This document shows positions 35,656-45,290 of a stretch of DNA of 64,000 nucleotides, piece by piece. Each line of letters starts with the position of its first letter. Positions within the stretch are counted from its first letter, which is position 1. The DNA is from Methanobrevibacter sp. (GTDB lineage Archaea; Methanobacteriota; Methanobacteria; Methanobacteriales; Methanobacteriaceae): positions 1 through 64,000 of the forward strand of contig JAFQXD010000047.1 in assembly GCA_017407115.1 (NCBI GenBank). Direction: 5' to 3'. Made by a program: the position numbers and the translations under genes. The notes under the pieces are model-generated. The model did no database searches. It was not told the origin of the DNA and worked only from the letters and a program-made list of their open reading frames with translations.

Positions 35656-37815
35656 ATGCATGAAGTAATTATATGCGAAAAGCCTAGTTCGGCTGAAAAA
35701 ATAGCCAAAGCACTTTCACCGAGTGCAAAAAAGAAAGTATACAATAAGAAAGTTAAATATTGGGAACTTGAACGTGATTCAAAGAACATTACTGTCTTAT
35801 CTGGTGTTGGTCATTTGTATTCTTTGATTCCAAAGGAAAACAGATACAGTATTTCATTCAATCTTCATTGGGTTCCTTCATATGAAGCAAGCAAAAGCAG
35901 TTCATTCACCAGAAGTTATCTCAATGCAATTAAGAAGTTCGGAAAGGATGCTGATTCATATATCCACGCTTGCGATTATGATGTTGAGGGGACACTGATA
36001 GGATACAACGCTTTGAAATATGCCTGCGGTGAAGATTCCCTTAAGAAAGCTTCCAGAATGAAATTTTCCACATTGACCAAAAAGGACATCATAGATGCAT
36101 ACGAAAACAGAATGGACATTGACATGCATCAGGTCGACAATGGTATCGCACGTCATATTCTCGATTATTACTTCGGTATGAACATTTCCATTTCCCTTTC
36201 AAATTCAGTGCGCAAAACCAAACACCGATTTTTGAAATTGTCTGTCGGAAGGGTCCAGACCCCTACATTGTCAATTCTCGTAAACCGTGAAAAGGAGATT
36301 CGGGAATTTGTTCCTGAACCTTATTGGGTCATTAAAGCGATTCTTGACTTTGAAGGCATTGAAATCAAGCATGTAAAGGGCAATATTTTCGACCGTGAAC
36401 TGGCAGAAGAGATATTCAACAAATGCAATGGAAAGGATGCTGTCGTTGACAAGATTGAGCTGACAAATTCAAAAACCAAACCTCCTGTTCCGTTTAACTT
36501 AAGCGGTCTTCAGGCTGAAGCATACAATGTATTTGGTTTCTCACCTAAAAGAACTCAGATTGCTGCTCAAAACCTTTACAGTGCAGGTTATACTTCTTAT
36601 CCACGTACCTCTTCTCAAAAATTACCCGAAAGCTTGGGATTTGAGTCAATTTTCAAACAGCTATCTGCAAACAGTGAGTTTAAAAAGCATATAGATCAGC
36701 TTCCGGCAAAACTGAAACCGAACAACGGTAAGAAGGAAGATGCTGCTCACCCTCCTATTCACCCAACAGGAATACTTCCTTCCAAATTGAATAAGGATGA
36801 GCAGAAAATCTATGATCTGATTGTTTACAGATTCATTGCTGTATTTTTCGATGCGGCAAAATTCGAAACCATGAAAACCACTTTGGACATTGAAGGTGAA
36901 AAGTTCAAGTTTTCAAGAAGAAGAGTCACATACAAAGGATGGATGGAACATTATCCATTTAAAAAGATAGATGATGAAAGATTCCCTGACGTCAAGGAAG
37001 GAGATGTTATGAGCGTTAAGGAACTTATCTCTGAGGAGAAGGAGACAAAACCTCCTGCCCGATATAATCAGGCATCACTTATCAAGGAGCTTGAAAAGAA
37101 AAATCTCGGTACAAAGGCCACCCGTGCGGATATCATCGACAAGCTATATGACCGTAAATATATAGAGGGAACAAAAATCGAGGTCAATACCTTGGGTGAA
37201 CACCTGATTGATACTTTAAATACTTACTGTAACAATCTCACAAGTGAAAAGTTAACCAGGTCTCTTGAGCTTAAGCTTGAGGACATAAACACTGACAAGA
37301 CTACAAAGGAAAGCGTTGTCAGCGAAGGTGAAAAAGAGGTTAAGGAGATTCTAGGCGACATCAACAAGAATATGGAAGGTATAGGCTCCAAACTCTATGA
37401 AGCTTATCAGGAAGGTAATATTATTGGCGATTGCAGTTGCGGCGGAAGACTTGTCAAAAGGAAAGGCAGCTATGGTTCATTTGTAGGATGTACCAATTAT
37501 CCTGACTGTAATGTAACCTATTCTCTCCCAAGAAACTCAAGGGTTCTTAAAACAAAATGTGAGAAATGCGGACTTCCTATGATTTCCACAGGAAAGGGCA
37601 AGAATCTACAGAGGATGTGTCTTGATTCTAATTGCGGCAAGGATAAGGGTGCTGTTAAAAAGCATCAACCGGAAGTCGTTGGAGAATGCCCTCAATGCGG
37701 CAAACCTCTTTTAAAACGTTCAGGTCGTTTTGGTGAGTTCATTGGTTGTAAGGGTTTTCCAAAATGCAAGTTCACATGTTCAGTTGATGAGCTTGAAAGC
37801 AAGCTGAAACAGTGA
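35656..37815 (+). CDS. topA: DNA topoisomerase I (type IA)
   Basis: 719-residue type IA enzyme that relaxes negative supercoils. The Toprim domain has ICEKPSSAEKIA and the acidic ACDYDVEG; the catalytic Tyr is residue 315 in TSYPRTSSQ. The C-terminus holds two CxC/CxxC-type topoisomerase zinc fingers (CSCGGR...CTNYPDC; CPQCGK...CKGFPKC) and a third cysteine-rich unit between them (CEKCG...C). Start ATG 35656 follows a G-rich site (GGGGGAAG). Length is typical of archaeal TopA. Confidence 0.95.
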   Translation: MHEVIICEKPSSAEKIAKALSPSAKKKVYNKKVKYWELERDSKNITVLSGVGHLYSLIPKENRYSISFNLHWVPSYEASKSSSFTRSYLNAIKKFGKDADSYIHACDYDVEGTLIGYNALKYACGEDSLKKASRMKFSTLTKKDIIDAYENRMDIDMHQVDNGIARHILDYYFGMNISISLSNSVRKTKHRFLKLSVGRVQTPTLSILVNREKEIREFVPEPYWVIKAILDFEGIEIKHVKGNIFDRELAEEIFNKCNGKDAVVDKIELTNSKTKPPVPFNLSGLQAEAYNVFGFSPKRTQIAAQNLYSAGYTSYPRTSSQKLPESLGFESIFKQLSANSEFKKHIDQLPAKLKPNNGKKEDAAHPPIHPTGILPSKLNKDEQKIYDLIVYRFIAVFFDAAKFETMKTTLDIEGEKFKFSRRRVTYKGWMEHYPFKKIDDERFPDVKEGDVMSVKELISEEKETKPPARYNQASLIKELEKKNLGTKATRADIIDKLYDRKYIEGTKIEVNTLGEHLIDTLNTYCNNLTSEKLTRSLELKLEDINTDKTTKESVVSEGEKEVKEILGDINKNMEGIGSKLYEAYQEGNIIGDCSCGGRLVKRKGSYGSFVGCTNYPDCNVTYSLPRNSRVLKTKCEKCGLPMISTGKGKNLQRMCLDSNCGKDKGAVKKHQPEVVGECPQCGKPLLKRSGRFGEFIGCKGFPKCKFTCSVDELESKLKQ

Positions 37816-38117
37816 CTGTTTAATGAAATTTGAATTTTTTTCAATTTTATATTATTTTTCTTATTTTTTTTATTGTTTATTTATAGATATATAATTTCAA
37901 TTTATTTTTTTCAATTTAAGATAAATATTGCCAAAAATGTCGGTATGCAAAATACTTAATAATGTAAAGAAATATAAATATATCTTAATAAAAATATTAT
38001 GCATTTTTTTAATATTTTTATTTAATATCGATATTAAATTAAAATAAATTTTTATAATTGATTATTAGAAATTGTTTGACAAAAACAATTATTAACGAAC
38101 TTAAAACGAGGATTTTG
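37816..38117 (+). other. AT-rich intergenic region before aglB
   Basis: About 300 bases, extremely AT-rich, with several TATA-like runs (for example AAATATAAATATATC at about 37970). T-rich stretches right after topA probably end its transcript. No gene or repeat seen. Confidence 0.45.
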
Positions 38118-40814
38118 ATGAATAGAGAAACAATGATGACAATAGCAAAATCAGTAGTTATCATATTGATTTTATTAGCTGTTGTCTTTGCACTAAAAGC
38201 TCCTGCAGCTAATTTGGACATGCTTCCTAATGATTATAAGGCGGAGTATGTAGATTCATCAGGTCTTCCTTATTTCAGTGAAATGGATTCATACTATAAC
38301 TTAAGGTTGACCGAAGATTACGTGGATCATGGCTTTGTAGGAGACGAAATGGTAAATGGTAGTGAGTGGGATATGCACAGGTACGCTCCTACTGGTAATC
38401 AGATTAATTACGAACTTGGAATTGTATATATTACGTCATTCTTGCATGGTTTCTTCGCAGACCATGCCGTAAAAGAAGTAGCATTCTGGACAGGTGCTGT
38501 CATTTCTACATTGGCTGTCATTCCGGCTTTCATATTCGCAAGAAGGCTGACCAATGACTATGGTGCTATTGTAGCTACTGTGATTATAGTTCTTGCTCCG
38601 AACTACTTTGCGCACACATTCCCAGGATTTTTCGATACAGATATGTTCTATTACATATTCTCCCTGTTCTTTATATTCTTCTTTGTAGAGACAATACGGG
38701 CCAAAAATATTATTTTCAAGGTATTGTTTGCGATTTTATCAATCATATCAATTGGTCTGTTTTCAATATCATGGACGGGTTATATCTTTTACATAGGTCT
38801 TATGGGAATATTCTCAGTTGTTTACTTAATTGCTTGTTATTTCTTCAATGTTGGTGAAGACAATCAAAATGAATATTCTAACAAGTTACAGTGGTTCATT
38901 CGCCAGAATGTGGTTGTATCACTTGTAATTTTAGGAGTGATAGGATTTGGAGGCCTTGCTATTTTCCAAGGTCTTGATGGTGTAACAGGCATTTTCGGTA
39001 ACTTACTTAACTTACTTTCCTTGCAATCTGCATCCAGGACAATCAATGGGTTCCCTAACGTACTGGTTTCCGTTGCAGAGATGCAAATGCCAAGCATGCT
39101 TGGTAAGGGAATGACTTCTGCATTTTTAGCAAATACTGGTGGTGTAGTAAACGGTATGGGTGGTATAGCTGTATTGTTCGCTGGTTTAACTGTCCTTTAT
39201 GTTTTAGTGAGAAGGGCATTCAAACTCAGAAAAGCTAAAGTTAGCACACCTAATACTTCTAATAAAAAACCTCCTAAAGGCAAAAGGTTATCTTCCGCTA
39301 AAAAAATCGATGATGACCGTAAATTTAAATTAAGCCTTGGCAATTTTGAATTCGGTTCAACCGATGAACTTTTAGCTTCAAAACATTTGACTGTATTGTA
39401 TGCTACATTGTTTGTTGTTTGGATTGTAATTACAGCTCTTGCGGTAAGTAGGGGTTCAAGGTTCATTACTACAATCGTATTGCCTTTCGGTCTTTTAACA
39501 GGTATATTTGTTGGATTTGCAATAAATTACATTAAAAATAAATTAAACGATGACAAATGGTTGATTGCTATTGCAGTAGTGTGTGGTTTCCTCACTGCAG
39601 TTCCTGCAGCTCAAATCAACGTTATTTTGGCAGTGGTACTATTTGCAATTATTGTTGGGGCGGCTTTGGTTACTGTCTACGGTATCAAACCTGTTGCAAC
39701 CAAAAAGGTTCCTCTCAAAAAGTACGTTGTTATCATAGCCATAGTTGTTGCATTGATTACTCCTTCAGTGTGCGGTGCTTTCATCACTTCAGAAACCGTT
39801 GTACCAGGTACAAGCGATGCAATGTGGAACTCAATGAAATGGATTAATGAAAATACTGCTAATGACACTGTAATTACATCCTGGTGGGACTTCGGGTACC
39901 TCTTTGAGATTGCTGCCGACAGACAGGTAACATTCGATGGGGGTTCTCAATCCGGTGACCGGGCATTCTGGCTGGGTCAGGCGATGACAACAAGCAACCT
40001 GGAGCTGTCTGCAGGTATTTTCAGAATGCTGGATTCTACAGGAACACAGGCTCAAGAGGCATTGATTGAATACACTGGCGATGCGGGTAAGGCTACAGAT
40101 ATTCTTATTGATATCTTGCCAAGAACCGCAGATGATGCTCAAAAGACTTTGGTTGAGAAATATCACTTGACCACTGCACAGGCCAGCGATGTTGTTCAAT
40201 ACACTCACCCTTCAGACATACGTCCTGTAATATTTGTAGCATCTTCAGATATGCTTCAAAAAGCTGGATGGTGGAGTTACTTCGGTGCTTGGAACTTTGA
40301 AAACCAAACATCTGAAAACTACAACTACTATGTTCCAACCGAACAAATTGAAGTCAAACCTAACCAGACTGGTAAATTGGCTTTAATTAATGACCAAGGA
40401 ATGACCATTAATGCGGTAATTACACGTGGAGCTGGAAACAACACCACTTCAGGTTACACAGAAGCGGTACACACTCAAACTGGTGAGCAAATATATGTAA
40501 ACAATACTACATACAACCCATTGAACATTTCAAACATTATTGTCATTGAAGATGGTTATATCATGAAAAACGAATCAGTAGGCAATGTTTCAAACGCTAA
40601 CTTCACATTGTTCCTGATGGGTAACGACAATATGTACTCACCTATACTGATTAGTAATGAGTTAACCAATTCAATGTTTACTCAGCTGTACCTTTTAGGA
40701 GGAGCAGGTCAGAACATATTTGAAAATGTTCACGTGGAAAACGGAGTAATGCTCTTTAGAGTGAACTTCGACAATACCGTTGCTGGTGGCGCATCCGGCA
40801 ATTCAACTACTTAG
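38118..40814 (+). CDS. aglB: Oligosaccharyltransferase AglB (STT3 family)
   Basis: 898-residue integral membrane enzyme that transfers the lipid-linked glycan to Asn of secreted proteins. Roughly 13 membrane segments fill residues 1-570. The first-loop acidic motif is EMDSYYN and a second metal motif is FFDTDMFYY. The signature WWDYG reads WWDFGY at residues 589-594. The periplasm-facing C-terminal region (600-898) is soluble and Asn/Thr rich. ATG 38118 with GAGG is used; an upstream frame from 38058 lacks a ribosome site. The adhesin-like proteins further on are likely substrates (inference). Confidence 0.93.
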   Translation: MNRETMMTIAKSVVIILILLAVVFALKAPAANLDMLPNDYKAEYVDSSGLPYFSEMDSYYNLRLTEDYVDHGFVGDEMVNGSEWDMHRYAPTGNQINYELGIVYITSFLHGFFADHAVKEVAFWTGAVISTLAVIPAFIFARRLTNDYGAIVATVIIVLAPNYFAHTFPGFFDTDMFYYIFSLFFIFFFVETIRAKNIIFKVLFAILSIISIGLFSISWTGYIFYIGLMGIFSVVYLIACYFFNVGEDNQNEYSNKLQWFIRQNVVVSLVILGVIGFGGLAIFQGLDGVTGIFGNLLNLLSLQSASRTINGFPNVLVSVAEMQMPSMLGKGMTSAFLANTGGVVNGMGGIAVLFAGLTVLYVLVRRAFKLRKAKVSTPNTSNKKPPKGKRLSSAKKIDDDRKFKLSLGNFEFGSTDELLASKHLTVLYATLFVVWIVITALAVSRGSRFITTIVLPFGLLTGIFVGFAINYIKNKLNDDKWLIAIAVVCGFLTAVPAAQINVILAVVLFAIIVGAALVTVYGIKPVATKKVPLKKYVVIIAIVVALITPSVCGAFITSETVVPGTSDAMWNSMKWINENTANDTVITSWWDFGYLFEIAADRQVTFDGGSQSGDRAFWLGQAMTTSNLELSAGIFRMLDSTGTQAQEALIEYTGDAGKATDILIDILPRTADDAQKTLVEKYHLTTAQASDVVQYTHPSDIRPVIFVASSDMLQKAGWWSYFGAWNFENQTSENYNYYVPTEQIEVKPNQTGKLALINDQGMTINAVITRGAGNNTTSGYTEAVHTQTGEQIYVNNTTYNPLNISNIIVIEDGYIMKNESVGNVSNANFTLFLMGNDNMYSPILISNELTNSMFTQLYLLGGAGQNIFENVHVENGVMLFRVNFDNTVAGGASGNSTT

Positions 40815-40855
40815 ATTAGGATTTTCCTAATCTAAAACTTTTTTTTATTTTTATT
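40811..40855 (+). terminator. Strong hairpin and T-tract ending aglB
   Basis: Perfect 11-bp stem TTAGATTAGGA-TTT-TCCTAATCTAA (40811-40835) with a long T-run. The TAG stop of aglB is in the left arm. Best terminator in the window. Confidence 0.82.
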
Positions 40856-40870
40856 TAATATGGTGATTTA

Positions 40871-41965
40871 ATGGGGATTGAAGAGAAAATAAAAGATATT
40901 GAAGAAGAAATTCAAAAGACACCATATAATAAAGCAACTTCACATCATATAGGAAAGCTTAAGGCTAAATTATCTAAGCTTAAGGAAGAATCATTGCAAC
41001 GTAGCAGTGGGGGATCAAAAGGCCAGGGTTTTCACGTAAAGAAATCCGGCGACGCTACCGTTGTACTTGTAGGATTTCCATCTGTTGGTAAATCTACTCT
41101 CTTAAATGAAATTACAAATGCTGAAAGTAAAGTTGGAGCTTATCAGTTCACAACATTGGATATTGTTCCGGGCGTTATGGAACATAAGAACGCTAAAATT
41201 CAAATTTTTGACATTCCTGGAATCATCACAGGAGCAAGCAGCGGTAAAGGTAGAGGTAAAGAAATTCTCTCCGTTGCAAGAACTGCAGATTTGATTCTGG
41301 TGGTTCTAGATACGTTAAATCCGCAGCATATCAATGTCATTCTTAACGAATTAAGGGCCATTGGAATAAGGCCAAACGAACAGCCACCTGATGTAACCGT
41401 CAAAAGGAAAAAGCTTGGTGGGGTAAAGGTTTCATCCACCTGTCCTCTGACCCATATGGATGAGAAAACAATCAGGTCTATACTAAATGAGTACGGATAT
41501 ATTAATGCAGACGTTCTCTTTAGGGACGATGTAACAATGGATCAGTTTATTGACGTGCTCGATAGAAATAAATCATATGTTCCGATGTTGGTTTTATTAA
41601 ATAAGGTGGACCTTGTAGATGAAGCATACATTGAAGAGCTTAAGAAATATATTCCGGAATTCATTCCGATTTCTGCTGACAAGAAAACAAACATCGAAGA
41701 GTTAAAGGACATAATCTTTGACAACTTGGACCTTGTAAGGATTTATCTAAAACCTCAAGGAAGAAAGGCAGACATGGAAGATCCGTTGGTCATTAAAAAA
41801 GGTTCTACTGTAATTGATGCATGCCGCAAGTTACACAGAGAATTTGTGAAAAATTTCCGTCATGCAAAGGTTTGGGGAACTTCCGTTAAATTCCCAGGTC
41901 AAAAAGTAGGTCCGGACCATGTTTTGGAAGATGAAGATGTTTTAAGGGTTATTCTTAAAAAATAA
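40871..41965 (+). CDS. DRG-family GTP-binding protein
   Basis: 364-residue OBG/DRG GTPase of the developmentally regulated GTP-binding group, linked to translation in eukaryotes. Motifs: helical N-terminus, G1 [10 protein letters not shown]3 DIPGI, G4 NKVD, and a C-terminal TGS domain (residues ~290-364, VRIYLKPQG... [14 protein letters not shown]). The S5D2-type insert contains the [13 protein letters not shown] stretch. Ribosome site GGTGAT. Single gene between the aglB terminator and the kinase. Confidence 0.92.
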   Translation: MGIEEKIKDIEEEIQKTPYNKATSHHIGKLKAKLSKLKEESLQRSSGGSKGQGFHVKKSGDATVVLVGFPSVGKSTLLNEITNAESKVGAYQFTTLDIVPGVMEHKNAKIQIFDIPGIITGASSGKGRGKEILSVARTADLILVVLDTLNPQHINVILNELRAIGIRPNEQPPDVTVKRKKLGGVKVSSTCPLTHMDEKTIRSILNEYGYINADVLFRDDVTMDQFIDVLDRNKSYVPMLVLLNKVDLVDEAYIEELKKYIPEFIPISADKKTNIEELKDIIFDNLDLVRIYLKPQGRKADMEDPLVIKKGSTVIDACRKLHREFVKNFRHAKVWGTSVKFPGQKVGPDHVLEDEDVLRVILKK

Positions 41966-41989
41966 TTCTTAATCTTTTTTTTGATTATT

Positions 41990-42535
41990 ATGTGCAATAC
42001 TATTTTTATTACAGGAACTCCCTGCACAGGAAAGACTACAGTCAGTGAAGTTTTATCTGAAAAATTAAACTGTAAATTAATCAAGATTAATGATTTGGCC
42101 ATTGACAATGGTTTTGTTTTGGGAATTGATGAGGATAAGGGATATAAGGTCATTGATATTCCTAGATTAAACGATGAAGTTTCACAGATTATTTCCAATA
42201 GTGATGAAATGCTTATTTTTGAAGGTCATTTGGCTCATTTGTGCAATGGGGCGGATAAAGTCATTGTTTTAAGGGTTAGGCCCGACATTTTACGTTCTAG
42301 ACTTGAAGAGCGTAATTATTCTGAGAGTAAAATTCAAGAAAACCTGGAAGCTGAAGCCATGGGAGTATGCACTGCTGAAGCTTATGATATTTATGGTGAT
42401 GATGTCTCAGAGATTGATGTAAGTGATTTGACTGTTGATGAGATTGTTGAATTGATTATTAAAGTGGTTAATTGTGACATTAAATTCCCGATTGGTGATG
42501 TTGATTTTATGGATTGGTTGATTGATTCATTATAG
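41990..42535 (+). CDS. AK6/Fap7-like adenylate kinase family NTPase
   Basis: 181 residues with Walker A GTPCTGKTT near residue 9, LIKINDLA, EGHLAHL, and R-V-R-P-x-[IV]-L-x2-R-L in the lid region. This matches the archaeal Fap7/hCINAP group, adenylate-kinase-like proteins linked to small-subunit ribosome maturation. ATG 41990 follows the T-tract after the GTPase gene and has no clear ribosome site; the longer frame from TTG 41981 lies within that T-tract. Functional role by homology only. Confidence 0.82.
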   Translation: MCNTIFITGTPCTGKTTVSEVLSEKLNCKLIKINDLAIDNGFVLGIDEDKGYKVIDIPRLNDEVSQIISNSDEMLIFEGHLAHLCNGADKVIVLRVRPDILRSRLEERNYSESKIQENLEAEAMGVCTAEAYDIYGDDVSEIDVSDLTVDEIVELIIKVVNCDIKFPIGDVDFMDWLIDSL

Positions 42536-42714
42536 TATCACAACAATTTTTTCTATTCACTGCAATTTTATTAAATTGCTTCAATTTTCATTATTTAGGT
42601 CAATTATCATATAAGATTCATCTATTTTTAAAACATGTGCTTGTGCATTTGTGTAGTTAGAAAATATTTATATGCATGAGAGTTCAATATTAAATTGATT
42701 GTTCTAGCTAGTTC

Positions 42715-42755
42715 AAGCACAGAAAGTATTTGTTTATTAATTCTTTCGAGTGCTT
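42715..42755 (+). promoter_or_regulatory. Hairpin leader before the VapB-like locus
   Basis: The 42536-42760 gap is AT-rich with a TATA-like TATTTATATGC (about 42665-42675). Close to the expected transcript start, AAGCAC-A-GAAAG (42715-42726) pairs with CTTTC-GA-GTGCTT (42743-42755), 11 base pairs with a small internal loop. It may be an operator or leader structure of the toxin-antitoxin unit; role unproven. Confidence 0.4.
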
Positions 42756-42760
42756 TTGAT

Positions 42761-42897
42761 ATGGTCAAACTATATTCAGATATTCATGATAAGTTACTCG
42801 AAGACTTAAAAAACCAAGCTTATGAAATAAAGTAAGTTGTAATGAGTTAATTGGAAAATATGTCCAAAAAGGATTAATTAATAATGAGGTTGAAAAA
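42761..42897 (+). pseudogene. Frameshifted antitoxin-like N-terminal region
   Basis: A frame from ATG 42761 (MVKLYSDIHDKLLEDLKNQ...) stops at 42835. Adding one A in the AAA at 42829-42831 joins it to KVSCNELIGKYVQKGLINNEVEK, which reads on without a stop into the VapB-like gene. The joined text looks like a ribbon-helix-helix antitoxin unit (D-x-L-x-E-x-L-K, then ELI-x-K-Y). Either a real one-base loss or a sequence error in a homopolymer. Confidence 0.55.
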
Positions 42898-43137
42898 ATG
42901 CATTCAGTAATTGTTCCAGATGACATAATGGATAAAATAAATAGTAGGTCTAAAGAGCTTAATTGTAATCCAGAAAAATTGATTCATAGTATCCTTTTTG
43001 ATTATCTTAAAAAGGTCGAAAGTATTCCATGCACTGTTGATCGTGAAAAAATTATGGCTATGCTTGAACATGATAATCCTGAAGGTGATGATATTCTAGA
43101 CAATCTTATCCGTCTTGGTAATGAAGGTTGGGATTAA
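42898..43137 (+). CDS. vapB: VapB-like antitoxin
   Basis: 79 residues. An N-terminal helix pair (MHSVIVPDDIMDKINSRS, then NPEKLIHSILFDYLKK) is typical of small antitoxins; the acidic C-terminus (HDNPEGDD) would wrap the toxin. It has its own GAGGT ribosome site 7 bases before ATG 42898. It lies 32 bases before the PIN-domain gene. The upstream sequence can be read in the same frame as a second, related segment, so the original protein may have been longer. Confidence 0.68.
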   Translation: MHSVIVPDDIMDKINSRSKELNCNPEKLIHSILFDYLKKVESIPCTVDREKIMAMLEHDNPEGDDILDNLIRLGNEGWD

Positions 43138-43169
43138 TCATTGATTCAAACACCACGCGAGGATTTTAA

Positions 43170-43565
43170 ATGATTTTTTTAGATACAACTTATATCAATG
43201 GTTTGATTCTTAAAAATGATGTTCATTCAAAATTGTCTAAAAGTATTGAACCTTTTCTTGAAAAGGAATCAAAAATTACCAATGTTACTGTTCTTGTTGA
43301 AGTTTTAAATAGTGTTAACAGGTATAATTTCTTTGGAAATGTGGATGATTTGAGAAATTACTTATTGAACATGAATGTCTTTGATTTTTTAACTGTTGAT
43401 GATTACCAAAAAGCATTTGGATTATTCAAATATTATAACAAAAGCATTAATTATGCTGATTGTACTATATTACAATCCATGCAAAATCATGGGATAACAA
43501 AAATTGTGTCTTTTGATAGTGATTTTGACAAAATCAAAGGCATTCAAAGGATAGTAGGCTTTTAG
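43170..43565 (+). CDS. vapC: PIN-domain toxin (VapC-like)
   Basis: 131-residue PIN-domain ribonuclease. The four acidic metal ligands can be placed: Asp5 in FLDTTYI, Glu in VLVEVLN (about 44), Asp in YADCTI (about 97) and Asp in SFDSDFD (about 115-118). VapC toxins cut tRNA or rRNA and are held inactive by VapB. GAGG precedes the ATG. Paired with the small upstream gene, so a type II toxin-antitoxin system. Confidence 0.85.
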   Translation: MIFLDTTYINGLILKNDVHSKLSKSIEPFLEKESKITNVTVLVEVLNSVNRYNFFGNVDDLRNYLLNMNVFDFLTVDDYQKAFGLFKYYNKSINYADCTILQSMQNHGITKIVSFDSDFDKIKGIQRIVGF

Positions 43566-43783
43566 TAAAGTATTTATTTTTTTATTTTTTAATATTGGCA
43601 GTTTCAATTAAAATAACTAAAAAATCCATAACCTTTATAAATAGTGAGGTACATATTTATTTTTAATATTCATATTAACCTAAGGTTAGTTTTTAACTAT
43701 GGTTTTTGTTTTAATTTGCGCAAATCATTTTAATTCAATTTTGAATATTATATCCTATTTTCATAATTATGAGGAGGATATTT

Positions 43784-44149
43784 TTGAGTAGAGGAAAACG
43801 ACCAAAGTGGATGATTGATATAGCGATTGAAAGAATGAATATTCTTTTTGAACGTGCTGAGATGGAATTCATCACCCATCCGGAAAGATCCAATCGTTAT
43901 GTGGAACTTGCCTTGAAATTATCCACAAAATACAATACCAAGGTCCCTGAAAAATGGTCACGAAGGTATTGTAGGAAGTGTAAGCGTTTCCTTTATCCTG
44001 GCCATAATTGCACCGTCCGGCTGGTTAACTCGGAGGTTAACATTTTTTGTGGTGAATGTGGTCATGTAATGAAAATTCCTTATCACAAGGAAAAAAAGTT
44101 AAAGAGGAGAGCTAAATATGAGTCACACAAAAAAGGAAATGATGAATAG
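43784..44149 (+). CDS. rnp4: RNase P protein component 4 (Rpp21/Rpr2)
   Basis: 121 residues from TTG 43784; GAGGAGG (43771-43777) is spaced for this codon while ATG 43769 overlaps it. The zinc ribbon is formed by CRKCKRFLYPGHNC and CGECGH, with N-terminal helices (ERMNILFERAE) that contact Rpp29. It is part of archaeal RNase P, which matures tRNA 5' ends. It overlaps the following yhbY by 32 bases and opens the translation gene cluster. Confidence 0.9.
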   Translation: MSRGKRPKWMIDIAIERMNILFERAEMEFITHPERSNRYVELALKLSTKYNTKVPEKWSRRYCRKCKRFLYPGHNCTVRLVNSEVNIFCGECGHVMKIPYHKEKKLKRRAKYESHKKGNDE

Positions 44150-44375
44150 AGCTCTTGGTGCGATGACAATTAACATTGGTAAAAGCGGTGTCAATGACAA
44201 TGTTATTGAAGAGATTAAACGCCAGCTTAAAGCTAATGAAATTGTTAAACTTAAATTTGCAAAAAATATCGCTAGAAATAAAGAAGATTACATTGATGAA
44301 ATAGTCTCCAAGACTAGAGCACAGCTCATTGATGTCAGAGGCCACGTTGCTGTAATCTACAAGAAAAAGCCTTAA
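44118..44375 (+). CDS. YhbY/CRM-domain RNA-binding protein
   Basis: 85-residue single CRM domain. Conserved landmarks: N-I-G-K-S-G-V-N-D-N-V-I-E-E-I near the start and the late R-G-H-V-A-V-I-Y-K. Bacterial YhbY associates with the pre-50S subunit. It begins inside the 3' end of the RNase P gene (overlap 32 bases in another frame), a coupling kept in many euryarchaea. A short hairpin CCTA-TTTTTT-TAGG lies at about 44402 behind it. Confidence 0.88.
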   Translation: MSHTKKEMMNRALGAMTINIGKSGVNDNVIEEIKRQLKANEIVKLKFAKNIARNKEDYIDEIVSKTRAQLIDVRGHVAVIYKKKP

Positions 44376-44470
44376 ACATTTTAAATTTAGAGTTACAGGC
44401 CCTATTTTTTAGGTCTTAAATTTACAGTGGATTAAGCTACAATTATTTAATAAAATATTGGAGAATTAAT

Positions 44471-44908
44471 ATGACTACTGTATTTGATGTACCTGCAGAT
44501 TTATTAATTGAAAAAGTCGCAGAAGAATTTAAAAACAATGAAAAAATCAATTCCCCTGCATGGTCCAATTTTGTTAAAACTGGTGTTCACAAAGAAAGAA
44601 AACCAGAAAATGCTGATTGGTGGTATGTAAGAACTGCTTCTATCATCAGAAGAGTTTACATGGACGGTCCTGTAGGAGTTATGAGTTTAAGAACTTTTTA
44701 CGGTGGTAAAAAAGACCGTGGTGTACGTCCTGAAGTTTTCAGAAAAGGTAGCGGATCTATCATTAGAACTGCATTACAACAATTGGAAGACGCAGGATAT
44801 GTTGAAAAAGTTGAAGGTGGAAGAGTTGTTTCCCCAGCAGGAAGATCATTCTTAGATAAAATTTCTGCTGAAATCATTAAAGATATTCCTGAACTTGAAA
44901 AATACTAA
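44471..44908 (+). CDS. rps19e: Ribosomal protein S19e
   Basis: 145 residues, small-subunit protein of archaea and eukaryotes. Diagnostic stretches: [33 protein letters not shown] and [18 protein letters not shown] ribosome site before ATG 44471. Followed after 20 bases by the PDCD5-like gene. Confidence 0.96.
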   Translation: MTTVFDVPADLLIEKVAEEFKNNEKINSPAWSNFVKTGVHKERKPENADWWYVRTASIIRRVYMDGPVGVMSLRTFYGGKKDRGVRPEVFRKGSGSIIRTALQQLEDAGYVEKVEGGRVVSPAGRSFLDKISAEIIKDIPELEKY

Positions 44909-44928
44909 TTATAATTGGAGAGTTTGAT

Positions 44929-45285
44929 ATGAGCGAATTAGATGAAATTCGTCAAAAAAGAATGGCTGAATTACAAGCTCAGCAAGCTGCTATGCAAAAT
45001 CAAGCACAACAACAAGCTGTTGCCCAAGCTCAACAACAAGAAGCACAGGCACAATTTGAAGCTCAGAAAAAACAAATTTTAGGTCAGATAATGACTCCTG
45101 AAGCTCGTGCACGCTTAGCAAATCTTAAATTAACTAAACCAGACCTTGTCAATAACATTGAACTTCAGTTGATTCAATCTGCACAGGCTGGAAGTTTAAG
45201 AGGAAAAGTCACTGATGATCAGTTGAAAGTTCTTTTGAGAAACATTGCTGGTCAAAAAAGAGAAATTAAAATTACAAGGAAATAA
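44929..45285 (+). CDS. PDCD5-family DNA-binding protein
   Basis: 118 residues: an N-terminal Gln/Ala-rich helix (AELQAQQAAMQNQAQQ) and a three-helix PDCD5 core (ILGQIMTPEARARLANLKLTKP, then VTDDQLKVLLRNI). The archaeal homologue MTH1615 binds DNA in structural studies; the cellular role is unclear. GGAG ribosome site. The gene order S19e-PDCD5 is conserved in Methanobacteriales. Confidence 0.93.
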   Translation: MSELDEIRQKRMAELQAQQAAMQNQAQQQAVAQAQQQEAQAQFEAQKKQILGQIMTPEARARLANLKLTKPDLVNNIELQLIQSAQAGSLRGKVTDDQLKVLLRNIAGQKREIKITRK

Positions 45286-45290
45286 TATCG

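Noticed and set aside
42536-42760. Hidden small RNA in the gap before vapB
   Set aside because: Apart from one hairpin and a TATA-like run I see no defined boundaries or second structure to support an RNA gene.
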